A stretch of 64,000 bases of DNA, from assembly GCF_900102675.1 (NCBI RefSeq), contig NZ_FMYX01000006.1:124001-188000 (forward strand), given 5' to 3'. Of this stretch, positions 43,888 to 53,236 are shown in pieces (position 1 is the stretch's first letter; the number at the start of each line of letters is the position of its first letter). The stretch is from Pseudomonas guariconensis (GTDB lineage Bacteria; Pseudomonadota; Gammaproteobacteria; Pseudomonadales; Pseudomonadaceae). The notes under the pieces were generated by a model, which was not told the DNA's origin, made no database searches, and saw nothing but the letters and a program-made list of their open reading frames with translations. The translations under genes were made by a program, and so were the position numbers.

Positions 43888-43919
43888 AACCTTTCGCTAA
43901 CCTTTCAGAGTGAAAGGTT
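43888..43919. promoter_or_regulatory. Predicted TctD operator
   Basis: AACCTTTC occurs at 43888-43895 and 43899-43906, an 11-base period, and its reverse complement GAAAGGTT at 43912-43919. This spacing is typical of OmpR-type regulators. The site lies about 95 bases before opdH and 76 before tctD. Confidence 0.6.
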
Positions 43920-43994
43920 TGCCGGGAGGGCTTCACAGGCCCCCCGACGGCGGTACACTCCGCGCCAAAGCCCCACCCGAGCAGGGAGAATCCG

Positions 43995-44666
43995 ATGCGA
44001 GTGTTGCTGGTCGAAGACCACCTGCAACTGGCCGAAAGCGTGGCCCTGGCCCTTAAAAGCCAAGGTCTGACCGTGGATGTGCTGCACGATGGCGTGGCCG
44101 CCGACCTGGCCCTGGCCAGCGAGGACTATGCGGTGGCAGTGCTCGATGTCGGCCTGCCGCGCATGGACGGCTTCGAAGTGCTGGCGCGCCTGCGTGGCCG
44201 TGGCAAGACGCTGCCGGTGCTGATGCTCACCGCGCGCAGCGATGTCAAGGATCGGGTACATGGCCTGAACCTGGGCGCCGATGACTACCTGGCCAAACCC
44301 TTCGAACTGACCGAACTGGAAGCGCGAGTCAAGGCACTGCTGCGCCGTAGCGTGCTCGGTGGCGAGCGTCAGCAGCGCTGCGGGCCGCTGGTCTACGATC
44401 TGGATACCCGCCGCTTCACCCTGGGTGAAGAAGCTCTGACCCTGACCCAGCGCGAGCAAAGCGTGCTCGAAGCCCTGATCGCCCGCCCGGGCCGAGTGAT
44501 GAGCAAGGAGCAACTGGCGGCCCAGGTATTTGGCCTGGACGAAGAGGCCAGCCCCGATGCCATCGAGATCTACATCCATCGGCTACGCAAGAAGCTCGAT
44601 GGCCATCCAGTGGCTATCGTCACGTTCCGCGGCCTGGGTTATTTGCTCGAGCACCGCGATGCGTGA
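43995..44666 (+). CDS. tctD: Response regulator TctD
   Basis: A 223-residue OmpR-type regulator: receiver domain with D51 (VAVLDVGLPRMDG) and the Lys of DDYLAKPFEL near residue 100, then a winged-helix DNA-binding domain with AIEIYIHRLRKKL near 190. It controls opdH-tctCBA in response to external tricarboxylates sensed by TctE. Its last 8 bases overlap the tctE start. Confidence 0.94.
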   Translation: MRVLLVEDHLQLAESVALALKSQGLTVDVLHDGVAADLALASEDYAVAVLDVGLPRMDGFEVLARLRGRGKTLPVLMLTARSDVKDRVHGLNLGADDYLAKPFELTELEARVKALLRRSVLGGERQQRCGPLVYDLDTRRFTLGEEALTLTQREQSVLEALIARPGRVMSKEQLAAQVFGLDEEASPDAIEIYIHRLRKKLDGHPVAIVTFRGLGYLLEHRDA

Positions 44667-46038
44667 CAACGGCAGCCTGCGTGGGCGTTTGCTGGGCAAT
44701 TTGGCGCTGCTGTTGGTGGTGCTGATGCTCGCCAGCGGCCTGAGCGCCTACTGGAACGGCCGCGAGGCCGCCGACACCGCTTACGATCGCACGTTGCTGG
44801 CTTCGGCACGGACCATCGCCGCAGGCCTGTCGCAGCGCGACGGGACCCTGAGCGCGGATGTGCCCTACGTGGCCCTGGACACCTTTGCCTACGACAGCGC
44901 CGGACGTATCTACTACCAAGTGCTGGATATTCATCAGCGGCTGATTTCCGGCTACGAGAACCTTCCGCCTCCGCCGCCGGGCACCCCGCGTACCGACGAC
45001 TATCCGGCCTTGGCGCGTTTCTACAACGCCACCTACCAGGGCCAGGATGTACGCGTGGTCAGCTTGCTCAAGCCAGTCAGCGAACCGAACATGAACGGCA
45101 TGGCCGAGATCCGCGTGGCCGAGACCGAGGAGGCACGGGTGCGCATGGCCCGGGGCCTGATGGCCGATACCTTGCTGCGTCTGGGCATGCTGGCGCTGGG
45201 GGCGCTCATGATGGTCTGGTTCGCCGTGAGCGCAGCACTGCGGCCGCTGGAGCGGCTGCGTACGGCGGTCGAAGAGCGCCAACCCGATGACTTGCGGTCC
45301 TTGCCGGTGGTTCAGGTGCAGCGAGAGCTCGGGCCCTTGGTGCACGCCTTGAACCATTTCACCGAGCGGCTGCGTGGTCAGTTCGAGCGTCAGGCACAAT
45401 TCATCGCCGACGCCGCCCATGAGTTGCGCACGCCGTTGGCCGCCCTCAAGGCGCGGCTTGAGCTGGGCTTGCGCTCCCAGGAGCCGGAGCAGTGGCGACA
45501 AACCCTCGAAGCCGCCACCCAGGGTACTGACCGTCTGACTCACCTGGCCAATCAGTTGTTGTCCCTGGCGCGGGTGGAAAATGGGGCCCGCGCGATTGCC
45601 GAAGGGGGTGCCCAGCGTCTGGACCTGTGCCAATTGACGCGTGAGCTCGGCATGGCCATGGCGCCTCTGGCCCATGCCCGGGGCGTGGCCCTGGCGCTGG
45701 AAGCCGAGGCGCCGGTATGGCTCAAAGGCGAGCCGACTTTGCTCAATGAGCTGCTCAGCAACCTGGTGGACAATGCCCTGGCCCATACGCCCAAGGGCGG
45801 CAACGTGATCCTGCGCGTGATGGCCCCGGCCATGCTGGAAGTGGAGGATGACGGGCCGGGTATTCCCGAGTCTGACCGTGAGCGCGTGTTCGAGCGCTTC
45901 TATCGACGCAGCGCCCAGGGCACAGGCCTGGGGCTGGCGATCGTCGGCGAAATCTGCCGCGCGCACCTGGCGCAGATCAGCCTGCATGATGGCGAAAAAG
46001 GCGGGTTGCGCGTGCGGGTGAGTTTTATCGCCGATTGA
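44659..46038 (+). CDS. tctE: Sensor histidine kinase TctE
   Basis: A 459-residue membrane kinase. TM1 is at residues ~10-30, a periplasmic sensor loop of the TctE N-terminal type (~33-165), TM2 at ~172-192, a linker, HisKA with H254 (DAAHELRTPLAALKARLEL) and HATPase with NLVDNALAHTPKGG, DDGPGIPE and GTGLGLAIV. It senses tricarboxylates and phosphorylates TctD. ATG 44659 overlaps the tctD stop; the frame is open upstream inside tctD but that start is rejected. Confidence 0.94.
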   Translation: MRDNGSLRGRLLGNLALLLVVLMLASGLSAYWNGREAADTAYDRTLLASARTIAAGLSQRDGTLSADVPYVALDTFAYDSAGRIYYQVLDIHQRLISGYENLPPPPPGTPRTDDYPALARFYNATYQGQDVRVVSLLKPVSEPNMNGMAEIRVAETEEARVRMARGLMADTLLRLGMLALGALMMVWFAVSAALRPLERLRTAVEERQPDDLRSLPVVQVQRELGPLVHALNHFTERLRGQFERQAQFIADAAHELRTPLAALKARLELGLRSQEPEQWRQTLEAATQGTDRLTHLANQLLSLARVENGARAIAEGGAQRLDLCQLTRELGMAMAPLAHARGVALALEAEAPVWLKGEPTLLNELLSNLVDNALAHTPKGGNVILRVMAPAMLEVEDDGPGIPESDRERVFERFYRRSAQGTGLGLAIVGEICRAHLAQISLHDGEKGGLRVRVSFIAD

Positions 46039-46095
46039 GCGGCTTCCCGGGGCTTGGAGAGCAACTGTCCTGGGTTATCTGCGCTGGCCTATTCT

Positions 46096-46147
46096 CGGGT
46101 AAACCCGCTCCCACGGGGTTGGCGGTGATCCTTGTGGAGCGGGTGTC
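46096..46147. repeat. REP-type inverted pair after tctE
   Basis: ACCCGCTCCCAC (46103-46114) and GTGGAGCGGGT (46134-46144) face each other, between the convergent tctE and HDOD stops. Confidence 0.75.
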
Positions 46148-46151
46148 TTGC

Positions 46152-46958
46152 TTAGCGCAGCATGCTGCGGGCATCGAGCAGGTCGGCGACATCCAACTCG
46201 GTCCCGTAAGGGAGTCCGAGATGCTGGTAGGCAGGCAAGGCCGCCAGGGGCCGGCTGCGGGTCCGATGGCTGAGGTGACGAGCGATCTGCACGATGTCGA
46301 TGTAGTCGATGCTCTCGGTGCGTCGATCCAGGTCCTGCACCTGGCTGGGCAGGTTGACCAACTGCTCGGGAAACTCCCAGGCCTTGAGAATTTTGTCGCC
46401 CAGCACCGGCTGGATCTGCTCGATCACATAGTGCAGGCACACAGGGTCCGAAAGCAGCTCGTTGTGCTCCTCGGCGTAGATCAGAACTGGCAGGGCGCCG
46501 ATTTGGTAGACCAAGCCCCCTAGGGTGGCCTGGTCAGGCTTGAGCTGGGTGTAGCGGCGGCAGAGTTCATAGCTGATACCCGCGACTTCAAGGCTGTTGG
46601 CCCAAATATCGCGCAGTTTTTGTTCGACGGCCGGTGAGCGGGCGTGGAAGATCTGCTCGATTACCAGGCCGATCGCCAAGTTGCAGCTGTAGTTGATACC
46701 CAGGCGAGTGATGGCGGTGTGCAGGTCGGTGACCTCCACTGCCGCACGCAGCAGCGGGCTGTTGACCACCTTGATCAGGCGCGCCGAGAGGGCGGCGTCG
46801 CGGCCGATCACCTTGCTCAAGGCGGCGACGCTGATCTCGCTGTCCTCCGCCGCCTCGCGGATGCTCAAGGCAACCTCCGGAAGGGTCGGCAGGACCAGGT
46901 CGTCCTTGTCGATGGCTGCGAGCAATTGTGCTTGAACCGTCTCGGCCAGCTTGTTCAT
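46152..46958 (-). CDS. HDOD-domain signalling protein
   Basis: A 268-residue protein that is almost wholly an HDOD domain: VLPTLPEVALSIREAAEDSEISVAALSKVIGRDAALSARLIKVVNSPLLRA (residues ~22-73) is the typical opening. The domain is related to HD phosphohydrolases but lacks the paired His-Asp catalytic residues, and works in signalling or regulation. There is no GGDEF, EAL or receiver domain attached. Partner unknown. It lies upstream of nothing on its strand except the REP pair. Confidence 0.88.
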   Translation of the reverse strand: MNKLAETVQAQLLAAIDKDDLVLPTLPEVALSIREAAEDSEISVAALSKVIGRDAALSARLIKVVNSPLLRAAVEVTDLHTAITRLGINYSCNLAIGLVIEQIFHARSPAVEQKLRDIWANSLEVAGISYELCRRYTQLKPDQATLGGLVYQIGALPVLIYAEEHNELLSDPVCLHYVIEQIQPVLGDKILKAWEFPEQLVNLPSQVQDLDRRTESIDYIDIVQIARHLSHRTRSRPLAALPAYQHLGLPYGTELDVADLLDARSMLR

Positions 46959-47013
46959 CTAACTTCTCTACCGCAGTGGTGGTGCGACCCCGCAGGGCAG
47001 CGGGGCAGGCTGG

Positions 47014-47955
47014 TCAGCGAAGGATTTCCCGGTCGCGGTCCAGTTCATAGGGCAGGTCCAGCAGTGTCAGGCGCGGGCCTTCGAGGCTAGCCAGGTGCAG
47101 GTTGTCGTCTGCCACGGCTTCGGCACTGAGCACGGCGAGCAGTTCGCAGCCGTCACCGGTACTGGCGGCGATGACCACTTCGCCCACCGACGAACCGTGG
47201 GTGGGCGAGAAGATCTCGGCACCAGGGGCGGGCACGTCCCGCTGGGCCAGGGCCAAGCGGTACTGTCGGCGCTTGAGCTTACCCAGGTACTGCATACGCG
47301 CGACGATCTCTTGGCCGGTGTAGCAGCCTTTCTTGAAGCTCACCCCATCGACCGCCTGCAGATTGATCATCTGCGGGATGAACAGTTCACGGGTGGGGCC
47401 CATGACCTGGCCGATGCCGGCACGGATCTGGCCCAACAGCCAGTCGTTGAGGCTGCCTTCGGTCAGGTGAGTGGCGAGGGTCTGGCGCACGGTGTCTGCT
47501 TGCGCGGCGGGCGCCCAGAGCTCCACACGGCCGGTGCTGACGCCAATGGCGATCAGGCCGTCGTGGCGTACCGTGGCGCCAGCTTCGGTCGGCGTGGCCA
47601 AGCCCAGCGCGTTTAGCGCGGCATCGCCTTGCGTCAGGCCGAAGCGGACCCACGCGGCGCTCTCATCGGTCAAGGTAGCCTTGGAGAAGACAGCGTACTT
47701 CTTGAGGTCGGCCAGTTGCGCGTCGAGCAGCTCGCTGGCCATGGCCAGCAAGTAACCGTTGCCCTCGGGGAGAATGCGGAAGCTCGACTGCATGCGGCCC
47801 TTGACCATGCACCGGGCGCCGAGGCTCGCGTGCTCTTGGCTCAGGTAGTTGATGTTGCAGGTCAGCTGGCCTTGCAGGAACTTGCCGGCATCGGAGCCGC
47901 GGACGGCGAGGATGCCCTCGTGGGACAGGGGACAGAAGAAAGCGGAATCGGCCAT
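47014..47955 (-). CDS. ygfZ: Folate-binding Fe-S maintenance protein YgfZ
   Basis: A 313-residue GcvT-like protein. The signature KKGCYTGQEIVARMQYLGKLKRR (near residue 225) includes the conserved Cys of the KGCYxGQE motif. It uses tetrahydrofolate to maintain certain Fe-S enzymes. It is divergent from sdhE, which supports succinate dehydrogenase flavinylation; the neighbourhood ygfZ-sdhE-ygfX is conserved in gammaproteobacteria. Confidence 0.93.
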   Translation of the reverse strand: MADSAFFCPLSHEGILAVRGSDAGKFLQGQLTCNINYLSQEHASLGARCMVKGRMQSSFRILPEGNGYLLAMASELLDAQLADLKKYAVFSKATLTDESAAWVRFGLTQGDAALNALGLATPTEAGATVRHDGLIAIGVSTGRVELWAPAAQADTVRQTLATHLTEGSLNDWLLGQIRAGIGQVMGPTRELFIPQMINLQAVDGVSFKKGCYTGQEIVARMQYLGKLKRRQYRLALAQRDVPAPGAEIFSPTHGSSVGEVVIAASTGDGCELLAVLSAEAVADDNLHLASLEGPRLTLLDLPYELDRDREILR

Positions 47956-48088
47956 GGGTCATCGCGGTTGCTTGAGACTGGCGGCCATCATAGAACGCCG
48001 GTAACAAAATAGGTAGGTGACTAGACCAACGCCTTGTGCCCCCGCGAGCGCCCCGCTGTATACTGGCGACCCATTCGAGGAGGGCCCC

Positions 48089-48343
48089 ATGGTCGAACAA
48101 ACTGAACTCAACCGGCTTTTCTGGCACAGCCGCCGCGGCATGCTGGAACTGGACGTACTGCTGGTGCCATTCACCCAGGAGGTCTACCCCACCCTGAGCG
48201 AAGCGGACCGCGAGCTGTACCGTCGCCTGCTGACCTGCGAAGACCAGGACATGTTCGGCTGGTTCATGGAGCGCACCGAGTCCGACGACCCTGAGCTGCA
48301 ACGCATGGTTCGCATCATCCTGGACCGTGTCCAGCCCAAGTGA
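48089..48343 (+). CDS. sdhE: FAD assembly factor SdhE
   Basis: An 84-residue protein that promotes covalent FAD attachment to SdhA and FrdA. The invariant RGxxE motif is seen as RRGMLELD at residues ~15-22. Start ATG 48089 lies after AGGAGGG. Its last 17 bases overlap the GTG start of ygfX. Confidence 0.93.
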   Translation: MVEQTELNRLFWHSRRGMLELDVLLVPFTQEVYPTLSEADRELYRRLLTCEDQDMFGWFMERTESDDPELQRMVRIILDRVQPK

Positions 48344-48785
48344 GCATTTCGAGTGCCGCTGGCGAGGCTCGCGCCTGCTGCTGGCGGCCTACCTGACCTG
48401 CCAGGTGCTCGCACTCTGGGCCATGGTCCTGAGCGCGCAGCCCTGGTGGTTGAGCGTTCCCCTCGTCCTTGCTTGCCTTGCCCACGCCTGCTGGGCCATC
48501 CCCCGTCGTATCTTGCTGACCCATCCCGAGGCCATCACTGGCCTGCGCCGTGATCGAACCGGCTGGCGGCTGTTCAGCCGTGCCAGAGGATGGCAGCAGG
48601 TGAGGTTGTGTCGGGATAGCGTGGCGATGCCAGGTCTGGTTGTGCTGCGCTTTGTCAGATCGGGACGCTGGTTTGGCGAGAGCCAGTGCGTACCGCGCGA
48701 TGCCCTGGATGCGGATCAGCATCGGCGTTTGCGCGTGAGGTTGAAGTTCAGCCGCAGGCGCTGGGCCGAGGTTTCAGTGCAATAA
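48327..48785 (+). CDS. ygfX: YgfX-like membrane protein
   Basis: A 152-residue protein with two close membrane helices (about residues 17-36 and 40-58) and a soluble basic C-terminal half, the YgfX layout. The GTG at 48327 lies inside the sdhE end, a conserved coupling. In E. coli the pair was first described as a toxin-antitoxin, but SdhE is now known as a flavinylation factor; the role of YgfX is uncertain. A REP pair follows the stop. Confidence 0.82.
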   Translation: MSSPSEHFECRWRGSRLLLAAYLTCQVLALWAMVLSAQPWWLSVPLVLACLAHACWAIPRRILLTHPEAITGLRRDRTGWRLFSRARGWQQVRLCRDSVAMPGLVVLRFVRSGRWFGESQCVPRDALDADQHRRLRVRLKFSRRRWAEVSVQ

Positions 48786-48838
48786 CCCGCTCCCACAGGG
48801 CTCGCAGGGTTCTGTGGGAGCGGGTCGAACCGCGAACG
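48784..48838. repeat. REP-type inverted pair after ygfX
   Basis: ACCCGCTCCCACAG (48784-48797) and CTGTGGGAGCGGGT (48812-48825) form a perfect 14-bp stem, between convergent ygfX and nadB. Confidence 0.88.
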
Positions 48839-48845
48839 CGTCAGT

Positions 48846-50450
48846 TCAGACCGGACTGAGGATGGTGTCCTTGGCCTCGGGCAGCATTCCCGGATAGTCC
48901 AGTGTGTAATGCAGCCCGCGGCTTTCCTTACGCTGCATGGCTGAGCGGATCATCAGCTCGGCGACCTGGGCCAGGTTACGCAGTTCGATCAGGTCGCGGC
49001 TGACCTTGTAGTTGCTGTAGAACTCGTCGATCTCGTCGAGCAGCAGGCGCACCCGATGCTCGGCTCGTTGCAGGCGTTTGCTGGTGCGCACGATACCTAC
49101 GTAGTCCCACATGAAGCGCCGCAGTTCGTCCCAGTTGTGCGCAATGATCACGTCCTCGTCCGAGTCGGTAACCTGGCTTGCGTCCCAGCAGGGTAGGGCG
49201 GTCGGAGCCTGCACTTCATCAAGGTGCGCCTCGATGTCGGCGGCAGCGGCACGGCCATAGACGAAGCATTCGAGCAACGAATTGCTGGCCATGCGGTTGG
49301 CCCCGTGCAGGCCAGTGAAGCTGGTTTCGCCAATGGCGTACAGGCCGGGGACATCGGTATGGCCGCGATCATCGACCATCACGCCGCCGCAGGTGTAATG
49401 GGCGGCCGGGACCACCGGAATCGCCTGGCGGGTGATGTCGATACCGAAGGCCAGGCAGCGTTCATAGACCGTAGGGAAGTGATTCTTGATGAAGTCGGCT
49501 GGCTTGTGGCTGATGTCCAGATAGACACAATCAACGCCCAAACGCTTCATTTCGTGGTCGATGGCGCGGGCGACGATATCTCGGGGCGCGAGCTCCTCGC
49601 GGGGGTCGAAGCGCGGCATGAAGCGTTCGCCATTGGGCAGGCGCAGCAGGGCGCCTTCGCCGCGCAGGGCTTCTGTGATCAGGAAGCTCTTGGCCTGCGG
49701 GTGGTACAGGCAGGTGGGGTGGAACTGGTTGAATTCCAGGTTGGCCACCCGACAGCCGGCGCGCCAGGCCATGGCGATGCCATCGCCGCAGGCACCGTCG
49801 GGATTGCTGGTATAGAGGTAGACCTTGGCCGCACCGCCGGTGGCCAGCACGGTGAAGCGCGCACCGAAGGTGTCGACTTCGCCGGTATTGCGGTCCAGTA
49901 CATAGGCGCCCAGGCAACGTTCGCCTGGCAGGCCCAGACGACGCTCGGTGATCAGGTCGACCGCGACGCGCTGTTCCAGCAGCTCGATGTTCGGCCGTTG
50001 GCGTGCTTGGTTCAGCAAAGTGGTGAAAATCGCGGCGCCCGTTGCGTCGGCGGCATGAATGATGCGTCGGTGGCTGTGACCTCCTTCACGGGTCAGATGG
50101 AACTCGAAGCCGCCGTCATCGACGCTGTAATGCTCGTCGCGAGTGAAGGGCACCCCTTGTTCGATCAACCACTCGATGGCTTCGCGGCTGTGCTCGACGG
50201 TGAAGCGCACGGCATCTTCATGGCAGAGGCCGCCGCCGGCATTGAGCGTGTCCTCGACATGGGACTGGACGGTATCGGTGTTGTCCAGGACCGCGGCTAC
50301 GCCGCCCTGGGCCCAGAAGGTCGAACCATTGGCCAGGTCGCCCTTGCTCAGCACGGCGATGCGCAAGTGGCTGGGAAGGTTCAGTGCCAGGCTGAGGCCA
50401 GCGGCGCCGCTGCCGATCACCAGGACATCGTGTTGGAATTGTTGGCTCAT
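48846..50450 (-). CDS. nadB: L-aspartate oxidase
   Basis: A 534-residue FAD enzyme that makes iminoaspartate for NAD synthesis. The FAD motif [16 protein letters not shown] is at residues ~10-25, with [14 protein letters not shown], the active-site HxxT/R segments in [26 protein letters not shown] near 245, and [20 protein letters not shown] near 370. Full length. Divergent from algU. Confidence 0.95.
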   Translation of the reverse strand: MSQQFQHDVLVIGSGAAGLSLALNLPSHLRIAVLSKGDLANGSTFWAQGGVAAVLDNTDTVQSHVEDTLNAGGGLCHEDAVRFTVEHSREAIEWLIEQGVPFTRDEHYSVDDGGFEFHLTREGGHSHRRIIHAADATGAAIFTTLLNQARQRPNIELLEQRVAVDLITERRLGLPGERCLGAYVLDRNTGEVDTFGARFTVLATGGAAKVYLYTSNPDGACGDGIAMAWRAGCRVANLEFNQFHPTCLYHPQAKSFLITEALRGEGALLRLPNGERFMPRFDPREELAPRDIVARAIDHEMKRLGVDCVYLDISHKPADFIKNHFPTVYERCLAFGIDITRQAIPVVPAAHYTCGGVMVDDRGHTDVPGLYAIGETSFTGLHGANRMASNSLLECFVYGRAAAADIEAHLDEVQAPTALPCWDASQVTDSDEDVIIAHNWDELRRFMWDYVGIVRTSKRLQRAEHRVRLLLDEIDEFYSNYKVSRDLIELRNLAQVAELMIRSAMQRKESRGLHYTLDYPGMLPEAKDTILSPV

Positions 50451-50604
50451 GTCTTGACACTAGTAATCTTGGGAAGGGGAGCGGCACAATAGTCATGCGC
50501 AGATGGCATTGTGAAACTATCGTTAAGCCTGTCCGGCTGCCTTTATAGCAGTCACAGGTGTCTGATTTCCAATGGCATCTGCACCGGCGTCGCGATCTTT
50601 ATGG

Positions 50605-50633
50605 GAACTTTCCGATACCGGTGGAAATCCTAA
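50605..50633 (+). promoter_or_regulatory. AlgU (sigma-22) promoter, distal
   Basis: GAACTT (50605-50610), 17 bases, then TCCTAA (50628-50633). This fits the AlgU consensus GAACTT-N16/17-TCTGA type. It lies about 250 bases before algU. Confidence 0.75.
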
Positions 50634-50799
50634 GAAGGCTGCCCGCACGCCACCAAATGCCACGGCGACGCATGGCGGTAGCTCTTTCGGGGCTGACACC
50701 TGCGTATTCGAAATCAGATTATCGACGCAGCCGGCCGTGACCGCGCTGCGTCTTTCGTGCGAGCCGACCAAGGGCCGCAGGAAACTTGCTTGGAGGGGA

Positions 50800-50826
50800 G
50801 AACTTTTGCGCAAAGGCCGAGTCTAT
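50800..50826 (+). promoter_or_regulatory. AlgU (sigma-22) promoter, proximal
   Basis: GAACTT (50800-50805), 16 bases, then TCTAT (50822-50826), about 60 bases before algU. A second autoregulatory promoter, as known for the P. aeruginosa locus. Confidence 0.7.
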
Positions 50827-50885
50827 GGTTGCAAGCCTGAACGATGGCTGTTGCAACGCTCCTTCGAGACCACTGAGGAGTGTTC

Positions 50886-51467
50886 ATGCTAACCCAGGAA
50901 GAGGATCAGCAGCTTGTTGAGCGCGTGCAGCGCGGCGACAGGCGAGCGTTCGATCTGTTGGTGCTGAAGTATCAGCACAAGATTCTCGGGTTGATCGTGC
51001 GGTTCGTACACGACACCCACGAGGCCCAGGATGTGGCGCAGGAGGCTTTCATCAAGGCCTACCGGGCGCTAGGAAATTTTCGCGGTGACAGCGCTTTCTA
51101 TACCTGGCTGTACCGCATCGCCATTAACACGGCGAAGAACTACCTGGTGTCCCGCGGAAGACGGCCACCAGACAGTGATGTGAGCTCCGAGGATGCGGAG
51201 TTTTACGACGGCGATCATGGCCTCAAGGATCTCGAGTCTCCAGAGCGCGCGTTGTTGAGGGATGAAATCGAAGGCACCGTCCATCGCACCATCCAGCAAC
51301 TGCCCGAGGACCTGCGCACGGCATTGACCCTACGTGAGTTCGACGGACTGAGTTACGAAGACATTGCCAGTGTCATGCAATGTCCGGTAGGTACCGTGCG
51401 CTCTCGAATTTTCCGCGCTCGGGAGGCCATTGATAAAGCCCTGCAGCCTTTGTTGCAGGAAACCTGA
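50886..51467 (+). CDS. algU: Extracytoplasmic-function sigma factor AlgU/RpoE
   Basis: A 193-residue ECF sigma factor for envelope stress and exopolysaccharide genes. Sigma region 2 is DLLVLKYQHKILGLIVRFVHD...AQDVAQEAFIKAYRALGNFRGDSAFYTWLYRIA, region 4 is LPEDLRTALTLREFDGLSYEDIASVMQCPVGTVRSRIFRAREAI. It is almost identical to P. aeruginosa AlgU. ATG 50886 follows GAGGAG by five bases. Two sigma-22-type promoters lie upstream. It is held inactive by MucA. Confidence 0.97.
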   Translation: MLTQEEDQQLVERVQRGDRRAFDLLVLKYQHKILGLIVRFVHDTHEAQDVAQEAFIKAYRALGNFRGDSAFYTWLYRIAINTAKNYLVSRGRRPPDSDVSSEDAEFYDGDHGLKDLESPERALLRDEIEGTVHRTIQQLPEDLRTALTLREFDGLSYEDIASVMQCPVGTVRSRIFRAREAIDKALQPLLQET

Positions 51468-51498
51468 GACAGCGGCGACAGCCAAGAGAGGAACCGCC

Positions 51499-52089
51499 AT
51501 GAGTCGTGAAGCTTTGCAGGAATCGCTGTCCGCGGTGATGGATAACGAAGCGGACGAACTTGAACTGCGTCGCGTGTTGAACGCGGTCGACGATCCTGAA
51601 ACCCGTGCCACCTGGTCCCGCTACCAAGTAGCGCGCGCAGCGATGCACAACGAGCTGGTACTGCCCAAGCTCGATATCGCCTCGGCGGTATCCGCAGCGC
51701 TGGCCGACGAAGCCGTGCCTGCCAAGGTCAAGCAAGGCCCATGGCGCACCATTGGTCGCCTGGCTGTAGCCGCCTCGGTGACCGTTGCCGTGCTGGCTGG
51801 CGTGCGCCTGTACAACCAGGACGAAATCACCGGTGCCGAGCTCGCTGCCCAGCAGCCTGTCCAGCAAGGGCTGAGCGTGCCACAAGCACAGGGCCCCGCC
51901 GTTTTGGCAGGCTATAGTGAGAGCAGTGAGCAACCGACCGGGCCGATGGCCAACGGCGTGCTGCAGAACCAGGCCGGCTGGGATCAGCGTCTGCCAGGGT
52001 ATCTGCGCCAGCATGCCCAGGAATCTGCGCTCAAGGGTACTGAGACCGCTCTGCCCTATGCACGCGCCGCCAGCCTGGAAAACCGTTAA
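51499..52089 (+). CDS. mucA: Anti-sigma factor MucA
   Basis: A 196-residue single-pass membrane protein. The cytoplasmic AlgU-binding part MSREALQESLSAVMDNEADELELRRVLNAVDDPETRATWSRYQVARAAM is followed by a membrane helix at residues ~84-102 and a periplasmic tail that is cut in stress. AGAGGA precedes the ATG. No frameshift of the type seen in mucoid strains is present. Confidence 0.95.
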   Translation: MSREALQESLSAVMDNEADELELRRVLNAVDDPETRATWSRYQVARAAMHNELVLPKLDIASAVSAALADEAVPAKVKQGPWRTIGRLAVAASVTVAVLAGVRLYNQDEITGAELAAQQPVQQGLSVPQAQGPAVLAGYSESSEQPTGPMANGVLQNQAGWDQRLPGYLRQHAQESALKGTETALPYARAASLENR

Positions 52090-52101
52090 GTAAGGAGGAT
52101 C

Positions 52102-53067
52102 ATGCGCGCGCTACCTCTCCTGACGCTTCTGCTTGGCAGTTGCATGATGGTGCCGGCCTTGGCGGCCAACTCCTCGCCCGAGGCGAGCGAGTGGCTGAAC
52201 AAGCTGGCACAGGCCGAGCGAGAACAGAGTTACCAGGGTTCCTTCGTCTACGAACGTAATGGCAGCTTCTCCTCACACGATATCTGGCACCGCGTCCAGG
52301 ACGGCAAGGTCAGCGAGCGTTTGTTGCAGCTCGATGGGGCGACCCAGGAAATCGTGCGGGTCGATGGCAAGGTCCAGTGCGTCAGCGGCTCCCTGGTTAG
52401 CCGCGTAGGAACCCCGCCGGACTCCGCGCCCCGTGTGCTCGATCCTCTGAAACTGATGAGCTGGTACGACCTGAGCGTCGCAGGCAAGTCCCGGGTTGCC
52501 GGGCGCGATGCCGTGATCGTGACGCTCACGCCGCGAGACCAGCATCGCTACGCCTTCGAACTGCATTTGGATCGCCGCACTGGACTGCCCTTGCGCTCGT
52601 TGATGATCAACGACAAGGGCCAGTTGCTCGAGCGCTTCCAGATGACCCGCCTGGATACCGACGATCTACCCAGCGATGACGACCTGCGCGCCAGTTCTTC
52701 GTGCAAGCCGGTCGAGCACGTCGCAGCCGCGCATTCCGACGCTGCCTCTGCCTGGCGTTCGGACTGGTTGCCGCCGGGCTTCGAATTGATCAATAGCTCC
52801 GTGCGCCGGGACCCGGTGCGTGACAGCATGGTCAGCAGCCTCATGTATGACGATGGCTTGGCACGCTTCTCGGTGTTCCTGGAGCCGGTGAGCGATGATG
52901 CCGGACCGGATACCCGTGCGCAGTTAGGGCCTACCGTCGCCGTGTCGCGTCGTCTCAACACGCCCAAGGGCAAGGTCATGGTCACTGTGGTTGGCGAGAT
53001 TCCCTTGGGAACCGCCGAGCGTGTCGCCCTGTCCATGCGGGCCCAGGATGCCCAGGCGCGTCAGTGA
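52102..53067 (+). CDS. mucB: AlgU regulator MucB (RseB-like)
   Basis: A 321-residue periplasmic protein that protects the MucA periplasmic tail from protease cutting. Signal peptide MRALPLLTLLLGSCMMVPALAA, then the RseB domain with LAQAEREQSYQGSFVYERNGSFSSHDIWHRVQDGKVSERLLQLDG. A perfect GGAGGATC ribosome-binding site lies before the ATG. mucC, which follows in P. aeruginosa, is absent; mucD comes 169 bases later. Confidence 0.94.
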   Translation: MRALPLLTLLLGSCMMVPALAANSSPEASEWLNKLAQAEREQSYQGSFVYERNGSFSSHDIWHRVQDGKVSERLLQLDGATQEIVRVDGKVQCVSGSLVSRVGTPPDSAPRVLDPLKLMSWYDLSVAGKSRVAGRDAVIVTLTPRDQHRYAFELHLDRRTGLPLRSLMINDKGQLLERFQMTRLDTDDLPSDDDLRASSSCKPVEHVAAAHSDAASAWRSDWLPPGFELINSSVRRDPVRDSMVSSLMYDDGLARFSVFLEPVSDDAGPDTRAQLGPTVAVSRRLNTPKGKVMVTVVGEIPLGTAERVALSMRAQDAQARQ

Positions 53068-53236
53068 TAGCGCGCCTTCCTACATCTCGTAGGGCATGCT
53101 TCTGACATGAAATTAAAGCATTGTCATTTGCAATCCCTTCGTAAATTTTCTATAGGTCAGGCTTCTCGGGGTCTGGCCTTTCTTGCTTGTGCAAAGGCCT
53201 CACTTTGTTAACTACGCTCGTTGTGACGGGAGCCGT

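Noticed and set aside
48089..48785. SdhE-YgfX as a toxin-antitoxin pair
   Set aside because: SdhE carries the RGxxE flavinylation motif and the neighbourhood is metabolic, so a toxin-antitoxin label is not supported.
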